A stretch of DNA of 64,000 bases from Thunnus maccoyii (Eukaryota > Chordata > Actinopteri > Scombriformes > Scombridae): the NCBI RefSeq assembly GCF_910596095.1, contig NC_056551.1, forward strand, positions 14,029,501-14,093,500, given 5' to 3'. How positions within the stretch are numbered: the first letter of the stretch is position 1; each line of letters starts with the position of its first letter. The translations under genes were made by a program, and so were the position numbers. Positions 48,691 through 60,784 of this stretch are shown here, piece by piece. The notes beneath the pieces are model-generated. The model saw only the letters and a list, made by a program, of their open reading frames with translations. It had not been told where the DNA came from and ran no database searches.

Positions 48691-51600
48691 CTTAAGAGAA
48701 GGTGATTTGGATCTGAATTAACATCCAGAGAGCGCTGCATTATTGAAAGGAGAGCAGCCATGTGCACCAAGTGCTCACTATGATCATCTAAGTCATCATG
48801 AACACACACACACACACACACACACTGCTAAAACCGACTTCACATGCCAGCCAACCTAATATCTCCCAAGATCGTTTCTTCTTCTTTCAGCTCAGATGCA
48901 AATTAAATAGCTGATGGCTGTTTCAGTGAAATTAAATTAGATTAAACTTTATCGTCATTGCACAAAGTAGCGAGACAACAACATATAGTTAAACATCTAA
49001 TGAAAAAGTGCACAATTACAAATATTATGTACAGATTTATTGGTGGTATAAATATGTAAATGCAGGGAAGTAAAGGTGATATATGGCGAAGTAATATAGA
49101 TAAATAATACATATTATGGGTTAGGGTGGATACATATGTTCAATAGATATGTAAATGACAAACCTTCTGTTGTTTGCCTGCTTTGGATTTCTTCAAGTTT
49201 GCAGCTTTCCAAGCCTGCTGCTTTCACAGCTTTACCACCTGCTATACTGTAATCTGCCTTTATTTATTTTTGCCATATGGCTAAATTGTTTTGGCCTCAC
49301 ATTATCGGTCACTGAGTGACCTGCAGAAAAACAAACACATACGTATTTGCCTTGAGGTCAGTATGACACATGCATGTGCCTTGTCACAATTCTCTTTAAA
49401 GTTTAAGATCACGTTTCATGCATTTTCTCAGTAAAAACATGTGATCCTGTGCTTTTCTCTTCTCTGTAATGTTCAGTTGAGTTTGAAGACTTTCTGCTGT
49501 TGATAAAGTACAATAAGTGATGCGGAGTATCATTGTCACATTATAAATCTCTACAAGAATATTGCCATGATTAATCACCCTGTCTGTTAGTCAAATCTTT
49601 TTCAGGAGTGAAATCATTAAAACATAAATTAATAAATGTTTACTGTACCTGCATTGCGTCTGGGTTTGTGTTGCTTGGTTTTTTTTGCAGAAAATCGTTG
49701 CAATCCTTCTCTGCTCGCGTTCCTCAAACGCCCCTCAGTGAGCTGCAGCAGCTTGCAGAGACACAGAGAGAGAGAGAGAGAGAGAGCGGTTAGATGAAGG
49801 AGGAGCAGACAGAGATATCACACACACTGAGTCTAAGGATAAACACTGTAAAACTATGATCATCGCATCTACGTGTTGTTGTTGCAGATTATCAAAAACT
49901 TGCACCTGATGAGGATGATTCAGCCAGTGATCTTCAGCAGATACAGTCAGAGCATCAGTTGCGTTAAAGCCCTAAAGCTGGTCTCAACAAGTGAAGAGGA
50001 GGCAAAACAATTTATAGGGTGACAGAAGGAGTGAGGTGTGGATGAGATGTTTGCATTGTGACAAATGTTATTGGAAGTGGCAGACATATCATAACCTGTA
50101 GTGATGATGCTGTGATGGGACCAAGCTCAGTCAGGTGCTAACAGTCCTTCTCTCATAGGAAATTAAAAAGGCTGTTTTATAGCTCTGTGTGCTTGGCTTC
50201 CTGTGTGATCCTGCCCAGATATAATAATAAGATTCTCCATCACATTGCTAAAAACTATTTCTGACTTTTATCCTGTCACGTTTTTGTTTTTTTTCTTGGG
50301 ACAAACTGATGTGTCACTTTTGTACAGCTCACAAAAATCATATCTGCACAACAATGTGCTTCACAGAAATAACTCATCCATGTTTTAAACTTAATTGACT
50401 GTGTAATTTTAATTTTTACCATTTCAGATATTTCAGTGCTTATAAATATGAATATTATAATATTTGTTGCATGAACATACCATCAACAATGAATTAACAG
50501 GCTGTTGGTTTATAATCTGCTGAAAACCACGGTGTTAAGATGGCATTATGCTGCAAAAATCTAATTTGACATTGAACTTTGAAATTACAGCCCGCTTAGT
50601 GCACATCTTGTACTGTGCATCTGTTTCTGTATCCATGGTTTCACATTAACCTGAAAGGTAAATGAATATAAGTGCAGGAAGCTTCCTCCTGAGCCAAAAA
50701 TATGCTCTGACATTGCTTCTGCATCTCTTAAAGTGCCTCGTCTCAAATTCTATGAAAGAGGAGGAGGGCTTTTTATTTTCAGGGGGAATCTGACAAACAC
50801 ACAGAGAAAGAGAGAGAAAGATGGTTTGGTTTATGCATAGTTATGCATTATGTTTTTTCTTTCTTTTTGGACACACAAAAATTTATTTTTTTGTCTTTTT
50901 CATTGATAATGAAAAATAACGAGAGGCCAGTAATGAAATGCATGTTAGAAAGTGCATGTGTTTGTAAAAAAAAATAAAAATAAATAAACACTGATGGTTG
51001 GTTGCTCCTAAAGTCACATGGAGGTTGACATTATGTAACTTTCTGGGATGAATTTGATGTTTGGGGAAACAAATATGATCTCAGCCAGTAGGCAGTAATT
51101 AAAAATGATCATTATGTCTTTTAAAAAAAGCATATGAATGTATAAAACATAAAAATAGTTCTGTATTATTACACAAACTCAAAATGATTTGCTGTTCACA
51201 TGAGAAGGCTCTAGATTATTCTAAAATTTTGCCATGTTTGGAAGCAGGACTATTACAACATTTTTGAACAATATTGTTTGATTTTTGTTTTATCATATTT
51301 AATTTGCCTAATGTGATTATTTGAGGTCAGAGAACACATTAATTTAGAAATGTCTGATAGCTATTACCACTGTGACCGCCATCATAACAAAATGAGCCAA
51401 ACTCAATATTTCCGTACTGTCTGTCCTTGTGCATCTTATCTTCCTACAGGTCTGTCTCACTCCTGCAGACACTGAAGTTATTTTTAGCCTCACAAGTTCC
51501 AGAGAGCTTCCAGTTTCCCCGCTACCTTCCACATCAGCTCAGGGTTTAATTGAGGATGTGTGTTCAGTGCAGATGCGCTGTGTGTGTGTGTGTGTGTGTG

Positions 51601-53984
51601 TGTGTGGCTTTGAAAGGGAGTTTCTTTTATTTTCTGTCTTTGCTCATAAATGTTGCATTTTTTTTCTCCATAAAAGAAAAAAACACTCACACGCATGGCT
51701 GCACACATTTGTGCACATATTCACACTTTTTCACCAGCTGTGCTGCAAATATCCACTGCTGCTCATCCTTTTGTATGTTAAGAGACATGAACGTATCATT
51801 GAATTAAAACCTCTTCATGACTTATGGAAAATATAACCATGATCATAGTTTACATCAACTCTGTAAGTTATTATTTGGGATAAGTGAGCTGACAGAGCCT
51901 CAGAGCAAAGATGACATTAAAGGTTTTCTATTGTTCACACTCTGAGGTTATAACTGTTTCCCCAAATGTCCAAACACAGAGCAGAAATATAGAAGAACCT
52001 AAATTAAAATCTCTGCAGCTATCCTGATAAATAAAACTATCCATAGAAGACCATATTATGTCTACTAAAACATTACTCTGGCAAGAGATCTTTCAAAGAA
52101 GCAATACATGAAAAACACCTTTTGTCCTCCGTGGATTAGCGTCTGTATAATTTTCAGTATAACACTAGATTGCTTCACAAAAAATAGCAGCCATTTCTAA
52201 AACAATACATGAAAGATTTGATTAAAAAGTGAAGGTGTGCCTCTTCTGTAGTGTCTCTGGTAATTTGATCTTGTTGCTGGAGGCAATATTCAGTCTTTTC
52301 AAGCATCGGAAGTGTTTTTTGGATCGTCTTCCTCATTGTGCTCCTCTCCTTCCCTTCATCTCTCTGCTTACTCTGCCTCACTGCGCTGCTGCCATCAAAT
52401 TATCTCCGGCACTTCGACTCTAATTTGAGTGAAAAGCAGAAACTGCTGTTGTGTTTTTGCAGTATTGGTTTACGGGTTTTGGTAATTTACTTTTTGACTT
52501 GTTCCATTTGGAGGATCCAGGCAGCTTCAGGTTCAGTGATCCAGCTAAAAACTTTCTGTTTCAAACTGGATATGATGCTGTTGAAGATGTAGTAAAAATA
52601 CAACCACTTCATTTACCCTCTGCTGCACCCCACTTACAATTTCCTGACCCATGAGGCTTGAAGGACTCATAATGCCTAAGCATTTCAGCATTTTAATTAA
52701 CTCAGCAATCCTAATCTGTCCCCTGTGTTAATTACATGGAGCCCTGAGCAACTCTTAAGATGCTGCCATAGTGGTTTTTATTAGAAACCACTAAAGGTTA
52801 CAGGTTAATTACACTCTGTGCCATCACTAACTTATTTCCCACTAAACCTCACCGAATATGAAACACAGCAGATTAAAATTTCATATTACATTGCCTCTCT
52901 ACATTTTCCAAGCATTGCACATCATAACTAATGCAACACTTACACCATATCTGACCTGAATTATTGCGGGGTTATTGGATTGGATGGCATTGTAGTGCAC
53001 AGTGTTTGACATGTGTTCATTGTGTGTAATATTTCACGGTTTCACATGTAATAAATGCATATTCGTCTGTGTGTAACACAAAGAAGAAGCAACAGAACAC
53101 TGCATATGAACAATGCTAGTTTTACTGTGTGCATTAGTTTGTGGCATTTGTAAATATGCTTAAAAAGGAAAAAGTGAGCGTAGTTCTGTATTTTGCATGA
53201 ATTAGTTGTGTGAGGGAAATTACACATAAAACACATATAATCAAGTTTGAATATCTTTTATTGCACATGTCTACTTATACAGTTAATTTTCACTATGTAA
53301 TCATGATTAATTTTCACAGTTTGATTATTCTTCATCTTAAGCATGTATTCTTTAACTGAGAGAGCTTCTTAGTCACTGAGAGTGTAAACAAAGAATAACT
53401 GATTCAGAAAAGTCAAGGCTAAAAGTGCAGATAAGAAAGTGTGACAAGGTGTCCAGTCCACTGTTCCTGGTGGATGTAAAATGTGTCTAAGATCTCTTAG
53501 CAGCTGCAAGAGGCTCCCCAGGAAAGAGAAACATAAGTTACAGACAATGGGCTCGCTCTTGTAATTTAATTACCTCTGAGAATGGTGACATGCTTTGTAG
53601 CTTTCATGCCAGGTGGTTATATATTGTGTGTTTCGCTCTGCCTCTTCGCTCTTTGTCTAACACAGAAACTGAGCCTGTGTGCACGCATATTAAAAGTGTG
53701 ACAACATTGTAAGAGATCTTTGTATTGTTCCTCTTTGTCAGAGTGGAATAGCAAAATTGCCATGTCAGTTGTCACTATAAATGTCAGTCTGTTAAGTTTT
53801 GTGATTTTGGAAGACATGAGACATGCTGTTTCATACCTGTAAATGTTCAGCGCCACAGACAGCTCCTGCACCCCACAAACAGTGAGATAGTTACTCATCT
53901 TTTTTTTTTACTTCACACAATCAGTTAACTTTCTTCTTCTACTTCACTACGATTTGAAAATTAATTTGTATCCAGCACACTCCT
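48691..53984. other. Intergenic DNA with microsatellites
   Basis: No exon was recognised. Microsatellites: (AC)n 48801-48824, (AG)n 49764-49786, (TG)n 51578-51606. A block at about 52640-52960, free of repeats and rich in TAATTA words, looks like the sort of sequence conserved as an enhancer, but this is a guess. Confidence 0.4.
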
Positions 53985-54225
53985 TATAATAATAATCTAG
54001 ATTTTTATAGCACTTTTCAAAACACATCTACAGTTTGCAATAAAAAGAGGACACATATAAAAACACTAAACACTAAAGATTAAAACAAAATTAAACACCA
54101 TAAAATATCGAATAATTCATTGAAAAGTAAATTTCTAAAAAGCAGGTATGAAAAAGTGATTTTAAAGAGGAAATACAGTTTGCAGCTCTGATTTTCTCAG
54201 GCAAGTCATTCCAAAGTAAATACCA
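53985..54225 (+). repeat. Dispersed fish repeat ('tttatagcacttttcaaaac' type)
   Basis: Starts near TTTTTATAGCACTTTTCAAA and ends near GATTTTCTCAGGCAAGTCAT. This series recurs widely in teleost genomes and probably comes from a retroelement tail. Confidence 0.5.
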
Positions 54226-54889
54226 GATACTTTCAGTTTTTACTTACATTTATTGTTTAATTACCCCAACTGTATTTACTGTATAGGAAAAATCCTGCTT
54301 GTTTAGTTTTCAATTTGGACACCAGATGTCACTGTTGTCCATAATATACTGTAGAGGCAGAGAAAGCTAAAGACCTTTTAAAGGTCTCAGGTAGAAGTCA
54401 GTAAAAGAGCAGAAGACTTGAGATAAATCAGTCACAAAAAAACCCCAAAACAAAACAACACCAACAATAACAACAAAAGAACATCACACACGTACAAAAA
54501 AACAAAAACAAACCAGAAAATCTCATTAATAATGCTCCAGCAGCACATCATACAACAATGAATCATTTCTGCACATCAAACAGAAAATATTTTCACTTTA
54601 CTCATCACAGTCTGATGCGGCTCCCCTACCAGCCTGTATTCCCTCCACACATACACACAGGATGTGAATTGTGCCCTCTTTCATGCTCTTTCTCTCTTCC
54701 TCACACACACACGCATTTTTAAATCCACATAATCCTAGTTTTACTCCCCTGACCTGTGATTATGTGCCAGTGCATAATAACAGGGTGTCTGTGTTTAGTT
54801 CACTGTGATCCAGTGTGACTATTCAAACAGCTCATATGGCTCTGCTTATCTGTGTCACGACTCACTGCATTTCTATGTCATACGTGCTC

Positions 54890-56060
54890 GACCCTCTAAC
54901 GGGCTTTGCTATTGGTTTACCCTTACGAAACTCTGCCTCGGCACCTGAGGAAAACTTCTATGCACTCACCGTCCAATTGGGAGGTAGCTACTATGTAACA
55001 ACCCCCCCCCCCCCCCCCCCCCCCCCCCCATAAAGCCCCAGCGTCCTGCGAACTTCATCTACCATCCAGTGTCGCAGAAGATATAAGCTACATTGTCATG
55101 TCTGCTAGCAACCCTTACTTTTCCTGCGCCTCACCTATGCTGCTGACAGACTCATGTCCGTCAGGACCAGGTGTCTTGTTTCCTCTGCCTTGGGTCAACG
55201 GCACCAGGTTGAGACCAAGGAGCACGAGCAATGGCTGCATGTCACTAAGTCTGTTTGCTCCCTCCACACTAGCTAACCTCCTCCCCTCTACCTCCCTCTG
55301 GCCTGGCCAAAGTTGTTGCTGCCTTCTGAGAGGGACATAGTAACAGCTGCCACCCAGGAAGTGACACCAGCTAACAATATGGCCTTTCTGGTGGAATTGC
55401 TGGACCACCTTGTCCACCAGAAAACTGTCAGCAATTCAGATCACCAAGGTCCAGACAATGGCAGCCACTTTATTCCAGATGTTCAAGGCCATTGCCATCA
55501 ACAACTCCATGTGTGCCACTCAGTTCAGGAACAGGCACCTCTGGCATGGACTGTTCTCCCTGAAGGAGAAGGAGCAGTGCAGCAACACCAGCATCAGAGC
55601 CACTGATGTCATAGCACTGGAGAGAGGTCTGACAACAGGGCCACAGCCAGTGCGAGCCACCCCTGGCCTGCTTGTGCCGCTGTCTTGGCCGGAGACAGCA
55701 CCACTACCAGCCTTATTCTTTTCATAATAAAGGGTTTAACTATTACATGTTGTTTCAGGTTTTAGCACTATTAGCCATGTCAGCCTCTCCTCCCCAGATG
55801 AGGCGAATAAGGGGAACGCGGTGCATGAGACCCACTCTTCCTCAGCCTCCACTTCTCATACAGGGTCTCCACACTCCACCACAGCAGCTAATAGGCTATT
55901 CATGTCCCACTAGGCATGCACTGGTGAGTGGCGCCTCTCATACAGTGGTTACTGCAAACACCAATGTGCCACCATCATGGGTCAGGACGGTGTTGTGTAA
56001 TGCCCAGTTTCCCCCCCAGGTTGCCCCAGTGAGTAAGCAGCTCAAGGTGGAGCTGCTACC
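54890..56060 (+). mobile_element. Possible DIRS-type retrotransposon fragment (gag-like)
   Basis: A GC-richer 1.2 kb block unlike its surroundings. Broken frames give MAATLFQMFKAIAINN, then RNRHLWHGLFSLKEKE (about 55455-55570), then WVRTVLCNAQFPPQV (about 55979-56023). These resemble the ERHLW..L..LKEK segment of DIRS ORF1 and the WV.RT....Y..QF segment before the RT. Stops and frameshifts make it non-functional. The class assignment is tentative; a different retroelement or an unknown repeat is possible. Confidence 0.35.
55002..55029 (+). repeat. Poly-C tract, 28 bases
   Basis: Uninterrupted run of C. Such runs are rare in vertebrate DNA and are prone to sequencing and assembly error. Confidence 0.95.
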
Positions 56061-57077
56061 CCCATGAGCAATGTTAGCTCACTTAGCACTGTTAGCTCTG
56101 TTAGAACAGCTAGATGCCACCATTTCGACTCGACCACCTCTGTGTTTACATGTGACATCAGAGATGAGAGCTGTGTGCGGGCCCTTCTGGCCCAGACACA
56201 AGATGGCGACCAAAGCACTACGGCAGCTGGGCTGTGTTCTAGGTGAACCAGCCCACAGTCTGCCAATATGAGTACTTCCTCATGGATTCTTGTATCATTG
56301 GCTGGCTGTGAGTCACCATTCCTCGCTGCGCCTGGCCTGAGCTGGGCGTATGCGAGTAAGTGGAAACTGCTGCCATGTTGGTTCGGCCACTTCCGTGTAC
56401 GCATGTGATGTTGGAGGTGTGTACCGGGTACACACTATCCTAACTGGCCTTCAGGCCCCAAGGAAAGATGGCGTGTTATTATAATGAACATCATACAAAC
56501 TACTTATTTGCTAAACTTTTAAACATACTGAATAAGATGAAGAAACAGGAAGACTTTTTCACAGTGGTCATAGACAAGGGGAGGGGGTATTATGAATATC
56601 CCTAACACAAGATATCAGGAGAAGCGAAGGTCAGGTGAAGATTTGCACATGCACCAAGAGAAGCAACATTATTTCAGCTTCTCTGTCACATGCAACCTGA
56701 CTCCCTACTGCTGCCACAACAGTGCATAATATTTTTATATATAATATAAAAATTTCATATAAATTGTTTTCTTCTTCAGCATATGCCTGGCAGATGAGCT
56801 TACTTTTCTGATCCTCAGGATGGATGGCAGCAAGACTTTCTTTTGGTGCTGTAGCAATGGACTCAGCTGTAGCTGACTGCAGAGGGATGAACTCAGAAAA
56901 TCTTTGTGTAGCACAGCACAAGCACAAGTTGGGACTGTGTGGCAATATCCATTGTCTTATCTGCCTGGACTGATAAAAAAATCACTGTTCTGTTCTGGGC
57001 TTCTTTGATGATGTGTTCCCTCACAACAGACTACATACAGTCCAGTAGCTCCTTCTGCACAGTTTTTTGAAATTCCT
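56061..57077. other. Intergenic stretch next to the DIRS-like block
   Basis: GC-rich until about 56460, with two loosely similar passages (TTTACATGTGACATCAGAGATG and GTACGCATGTGATGTTGGAG), then AT-rich. It is probably the rest of the same mobile element. No host gene is seen. Confidence 0.3.
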
Positions 57078-57431
57078 TTAAAGGACCAGTGTGTAAAATT
57101 CAGGGGGATCTATTGGCAAAAATTGAATAGAATACTCATAAGTATGTTTTTATTAGTGTATAACCACCTAAAAATAAGAATCATTGTGTTTTTGTTACCT
57201 TAGAATGAGCCCTTTATATCTACATAGGGAGCAGGTCCTCTTCCTCTGCCATGTTCACCGCCATGTTTCTACAGTAGCCCAGAATGGACAAAACAAACAC
57301 TGGCTCTAGAGAGGGCCTTTCAGGTTTTTCACGAGTCTCACGGCCACTGTAGGTTCTCTTACATTCTTGGAAGGAGGGATTGCTGAGGGATCACTGCTAG
57401 ATGCCACTAAATCCAACACACCTTCTTTTAA
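57078..57431 (-). mobile_element. TTAA-flanked MITE, copy A (minus orientation)
   Basis: TTAA at 57078-57081 and 57428-57431. Ends AAAGGACCAGTGTGTAAAAT and AACACACCTTCTTTTAA. The interior GAGCCCTTTATATCTACATA is the reverse complement of copy B's TATGTAGATATAAATGGCTC. This is a family common in percomorph genomes. A 99-codon minus-strand ORF overlapping it is not a host gene. Confidence 0.75.
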
Positions 57432-58094
57432 TACAATGGCGTTCTCAAGGTGTTCTTTCAAAAAATCCACCAACCCACAGAATATCCTGGGCTTATTGGA
57501 GCTGCAGCTACTTTTGTGTCGTTTGCATTTTTCAGAAAGATGTTTTAGGTTTTGTACTCTCGTCGCTGTCCACAACACTTCGGTGCCGACACTTTGAAAT
57601 AGCAAACAGGGAAAGTAATAAAAGGCATTACGTACACCACATCCAGCTAGCCAACTCCGTTTGTCATAACAGGAGTGGGAGAAATCCCGGGTGTTAGCTC
57701 ATCCTTGGTCTCCGCTGGGTCTGTACATTGTCAATGGAAGGCTGCAAGGCTTTGGACGTTACACGTAATGTTCAAACCCTGGCAACAGCACTGTTGATTA
57801 TGCTGTAACAGATTTAGATGAAAAATCTTTGAGAGCCTTCACAGTGAAAGAACAAACACCTCTATCACATCACTCTCAGATCACTTTGTATCTGAAAAGA
57901 GTAGACACAGATAACATACTGTATGTTCTCAGCCCTGTAAGCTGTACAAAAGTAGTGATACAGATGGGCACAAAACAGCCTGGAGCAGTACCAGGAGGCA
58001 ATGGTCAGTGAAGAAATCCAGTCCCTTCTAGACTCCTTTCTGGTCCAGATATACCCTCAGAATACAGCAGGTGTAACGCTGTGTCTGGTAAACA
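57432..58094. other. Stretch between the inverted MITE pair
   Basis: About 660 bp of unassigned sequence flanked by two copies of one MITE in opposite orientation. No convincing exon was seen. Confidence 0.4.
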
Positions 58095-58463
58095 TTAAAG
58101 GTGTACTGTGTAGGATTTAGTGGCATCTAGTGTTGAGGTTGCAGAGTGCAACCAGCTGAATACCCCTCTCCTCACCCTCCTCTTCCAAGTGTGTAGGGGA
58201 ACCTACGAAAAACACGAAAGGCCCTCTCCAGAGTCTGTGTTTGGTTTGTCCTTTCTAGGCTACTGTAGAAACATGGCGGTGCAACATGGCAGGCTCCATG
58301 GAAGAGGACCCGCTCCCTATGTAGATATAAATGGCTCATTCTAAGGTAAGGAAAACACGATTCTTATTTTCAAGTGGTTATACACTTATTAAAATTAAAA
58401 TTATGAATATTATATTACATCTCTGCCAAGTCAGTTCTGCTTGATGCCGCTAGATGCCTTTAA
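58095..58463 (+). mobile_element. TTAA-flanked MITE, copy B (plus orientation)
   Basis: TTAA at 58095-58098. Starts AAAGGTGTACTGTGTAGGAT and contains GCTCCCTATGTAGATATAAA. The right end is altered and stops near CCTTTAA at 58457-58463. Confidence 0.7.
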
Positions 58464-58494
58464 CCACATATTTGATCATTTGGCCTCATTATCA

Positions 58495-59075
58495 AACTTA
58501 AAATGCAAAACAAAACAACCAAAGAAAATGAACAGGGAAATGTGGTTTGATTCAGACTGCAAAACCATTAGGAAGACATTAAGAAAAGTCTCAAACCAAA
58601 AATACAAGAATCCAGACAGCCAGGAGCTCCACTTTAGTTACTGAGACTCTAAAACAATATAAAAACACACTGAGAGCAAAAAAGAACATTTATAGAACCA
58701 ATTACAATTAACTGAAGAGTCTTGAGTCAAATAAATTCTGGGAAAATTGGAACTTATTTACCAAGAAACATTACAATGAATAGTCCATTCAAAATGGAGA
58801 TACATGAAAAAATATTTTTTTTAAAATTATTTAATTATTTAAAAAATAATTTAAAAGATCTCTATAGAAAACCTCCAAAGAATCGAGCTCAAGAGCACAT
58901 TTCAGAAAAACTGAAAGATCTTGAAAGAACTATTAAGAACGATCAGACTCCACTGGATAAAACTATCACAGAATGAGAACTGAAAGACAAACTGAAGGTT
59001 TTGCAGCCCAAAACAGCATGCAGGCCTGACGAGATGTTAAACTATACCAACAAAAAATGTTAATTGGCCATTCCT
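58495..59075 (+). mobile_element. LINE remnant: region between endonuclease and reverse transcriptase
   Basis: Broken frames give KKMNREMWFDSDCKTIRKTL (about 58526-58585), then SNKFWENWNLFTKKHYNE (about 58725-58780), then ELKDKLKVLQPKTACRPDEM (about 58978-59036). The last resembles the ..L...KA.GPD.. start of the RT domain in fish LINEs. It is likely the same broad class as 25161-25475. Stops and frameshifts are present. Confidence 0.65.
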
Positions 59076-60559
59076 AAAGATATTCAACTTGTCATAGACA
59101 GATGTAGACATTGAAACTTATAGTGAAATGTGTCAGTTATGTAATGTTGCTGATATGATGTCAATATGACTATCAACAGATTAGTTACACCTCATCATGC
59201 TGCAAGAAGTACACTGCCCACACTACAAAAAAATATCTGTTGAACAGATGTGTTTCAAGCTCTTGGGGAGTTGTGGTCTTCCCTATCTTCCAGTGCAGAT
59301 TTATGAATATTCCGAGTTTGTTGCATCCTTATTTTCAGAGTAGTCTGCGGTCAAATGTTAACTGGTGAAGTTAGCAAGCTGATGTTGAGAAATACCACAT
59401 TATCCATCTGTGATACCGTCTGACAACTTTACACTGAACAAAAACAGACAAGAACATCAGCACTCTTAAAAAGAAAATCCTTAAAGGTAGAGTAAAGCTG
59501 TCCAGTCCCAAACTGGCTTCAATGAAATACTTTGGTGCCTAGACTGACTCAGTTTAGCTATTAAAATGTGAGCTAACGTGATGCATTTCTTTGGCTCAAC
59601 CAATCAGCTCATGACTTCATAGATAGCCTGCCATGACCTGATAAACATGAGACAAATTTAAAACCTGAAAGTAACAGCCTGCAGAAGCTTGAAGAAACAA
59701 GGCCATCTTGAAGTATTCAAATTCATATGAAAAAAAAATCAAACTAATGTTTAAATTATTTAATCTGCACCATGAACTTGAGGGTTTTATTTGAAAGTAT
59801 TACAAATAATCTTCACATTAGTACCTTAAGTACAGTAATATAATGGTTACTGTGATTTTCTACAGTAACATAATGGCTACTGCAGTAGAATGAATAGTAC
59901 TGCATTTTCTACAGTGCATAGTGTTTACTGTGATTTTTTATGGTAATGTGTTGATTACTGTGATTTCTACAGTACCATCTCGATTACTGTTTTTAGGCCT
60001 AATACACAGTACTATACTTTAAAAATATCCAGAGTAATTAACTGTGTAGACACACAGTAATATACTGTGGATTTCACTGCTAGTTTTTACTGTGTAGTTT
60101 ACTGCACAGATGTTCCAGCTCTCAGGGAACAAGCTGTAAATATCTGTTATAATTACTAAACAGGGAAAAGTCAATTCACAGGATGCCTGCGATCTGTATT
60201 TCTCCATGGTGGAGCTTTGTTCCTGTTGGACGTTTTCTTTCATTGTGTAAATCTCTTAATGATCTTGTTTACCCTTCAATGACAATGATTGCTTAGTTGG
60301 CAGAGAGCATAGCCATAAAAAGAAGCAGGAAATCTGTTACTGCTCACAGAATTCTTGTTTGCTCTCACTCTGTGTCTCAAACACACTCATGCTCGCACAC
60401 ACTCACAAAGTCACATAGAGTGGATTTACATTTTTCTGTCGTTACTCTACAGCAGATTAAGAGTTTAGTGGAGCAGGACTTTCTTGCAGTTACTGCCCCA
60501 GACTTCACTAAACAAACACGCCAAGGAAAGAATATCCACGCTCTGCCTCGGTTTCCTGG
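59076..60559. repeat. Intergenic DNA with TACAGTA/TTACTGTGATTT repeats
   Basis: Between about 59810 and 60110, words such as GGTTACTGTGATTTTCTACA, GTTTACTGTGATTTTTTATG and GATTACTGTGATTTCTACAG recur at 30-60 bp spacing. They share the ACAGTA/TACTGT words of the element at 22269-23550. No gene is seen. Confidence 0.45.
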
Positions 60560-60784
60560 CTAAGATGTGACGTCAGTCTGGAGGGAAGAGGGGGGCCCAC
60601 TGAGATTCCCTCACTATCTGCTGAGGATGTGAAAGGCTGAGGCTGCCTCCGCACCACCCCCTCATTTCCCCACAGTCAACAGGAAGACTGGAGGCCAAAG
60701 AGAGCTGCCACACTCTGCAGGAGAGGAAGGACGTAGAGGTCCAGCTGTACAGTCAGAACAAAGGAAAACTATCAAGGCAAAGGA
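60560..60784 (+). promoter_or_regulatory. 5' region of the TRIM gene
   Basis: GC-richer than the intergenic DNA before it. An acceptor-like CCCCACAG at about 60668-60675 may mark the start of an exon that contains the ATG. The promoter itself was not located. Confidence 0.3.

Noticed and set aside
51429-51836. 135-codon ORF across a TG microsatellite
   Set aside because: Kept open by the repeat (CVCVCVCV translation); no coding signature.
57306-57605. 99-codon minus-strand ORF (starts MLFQSVGTEV)
   Set aside because: It runs through the end of MITE copy A, so at least part is transposon sequence. No domain seen.
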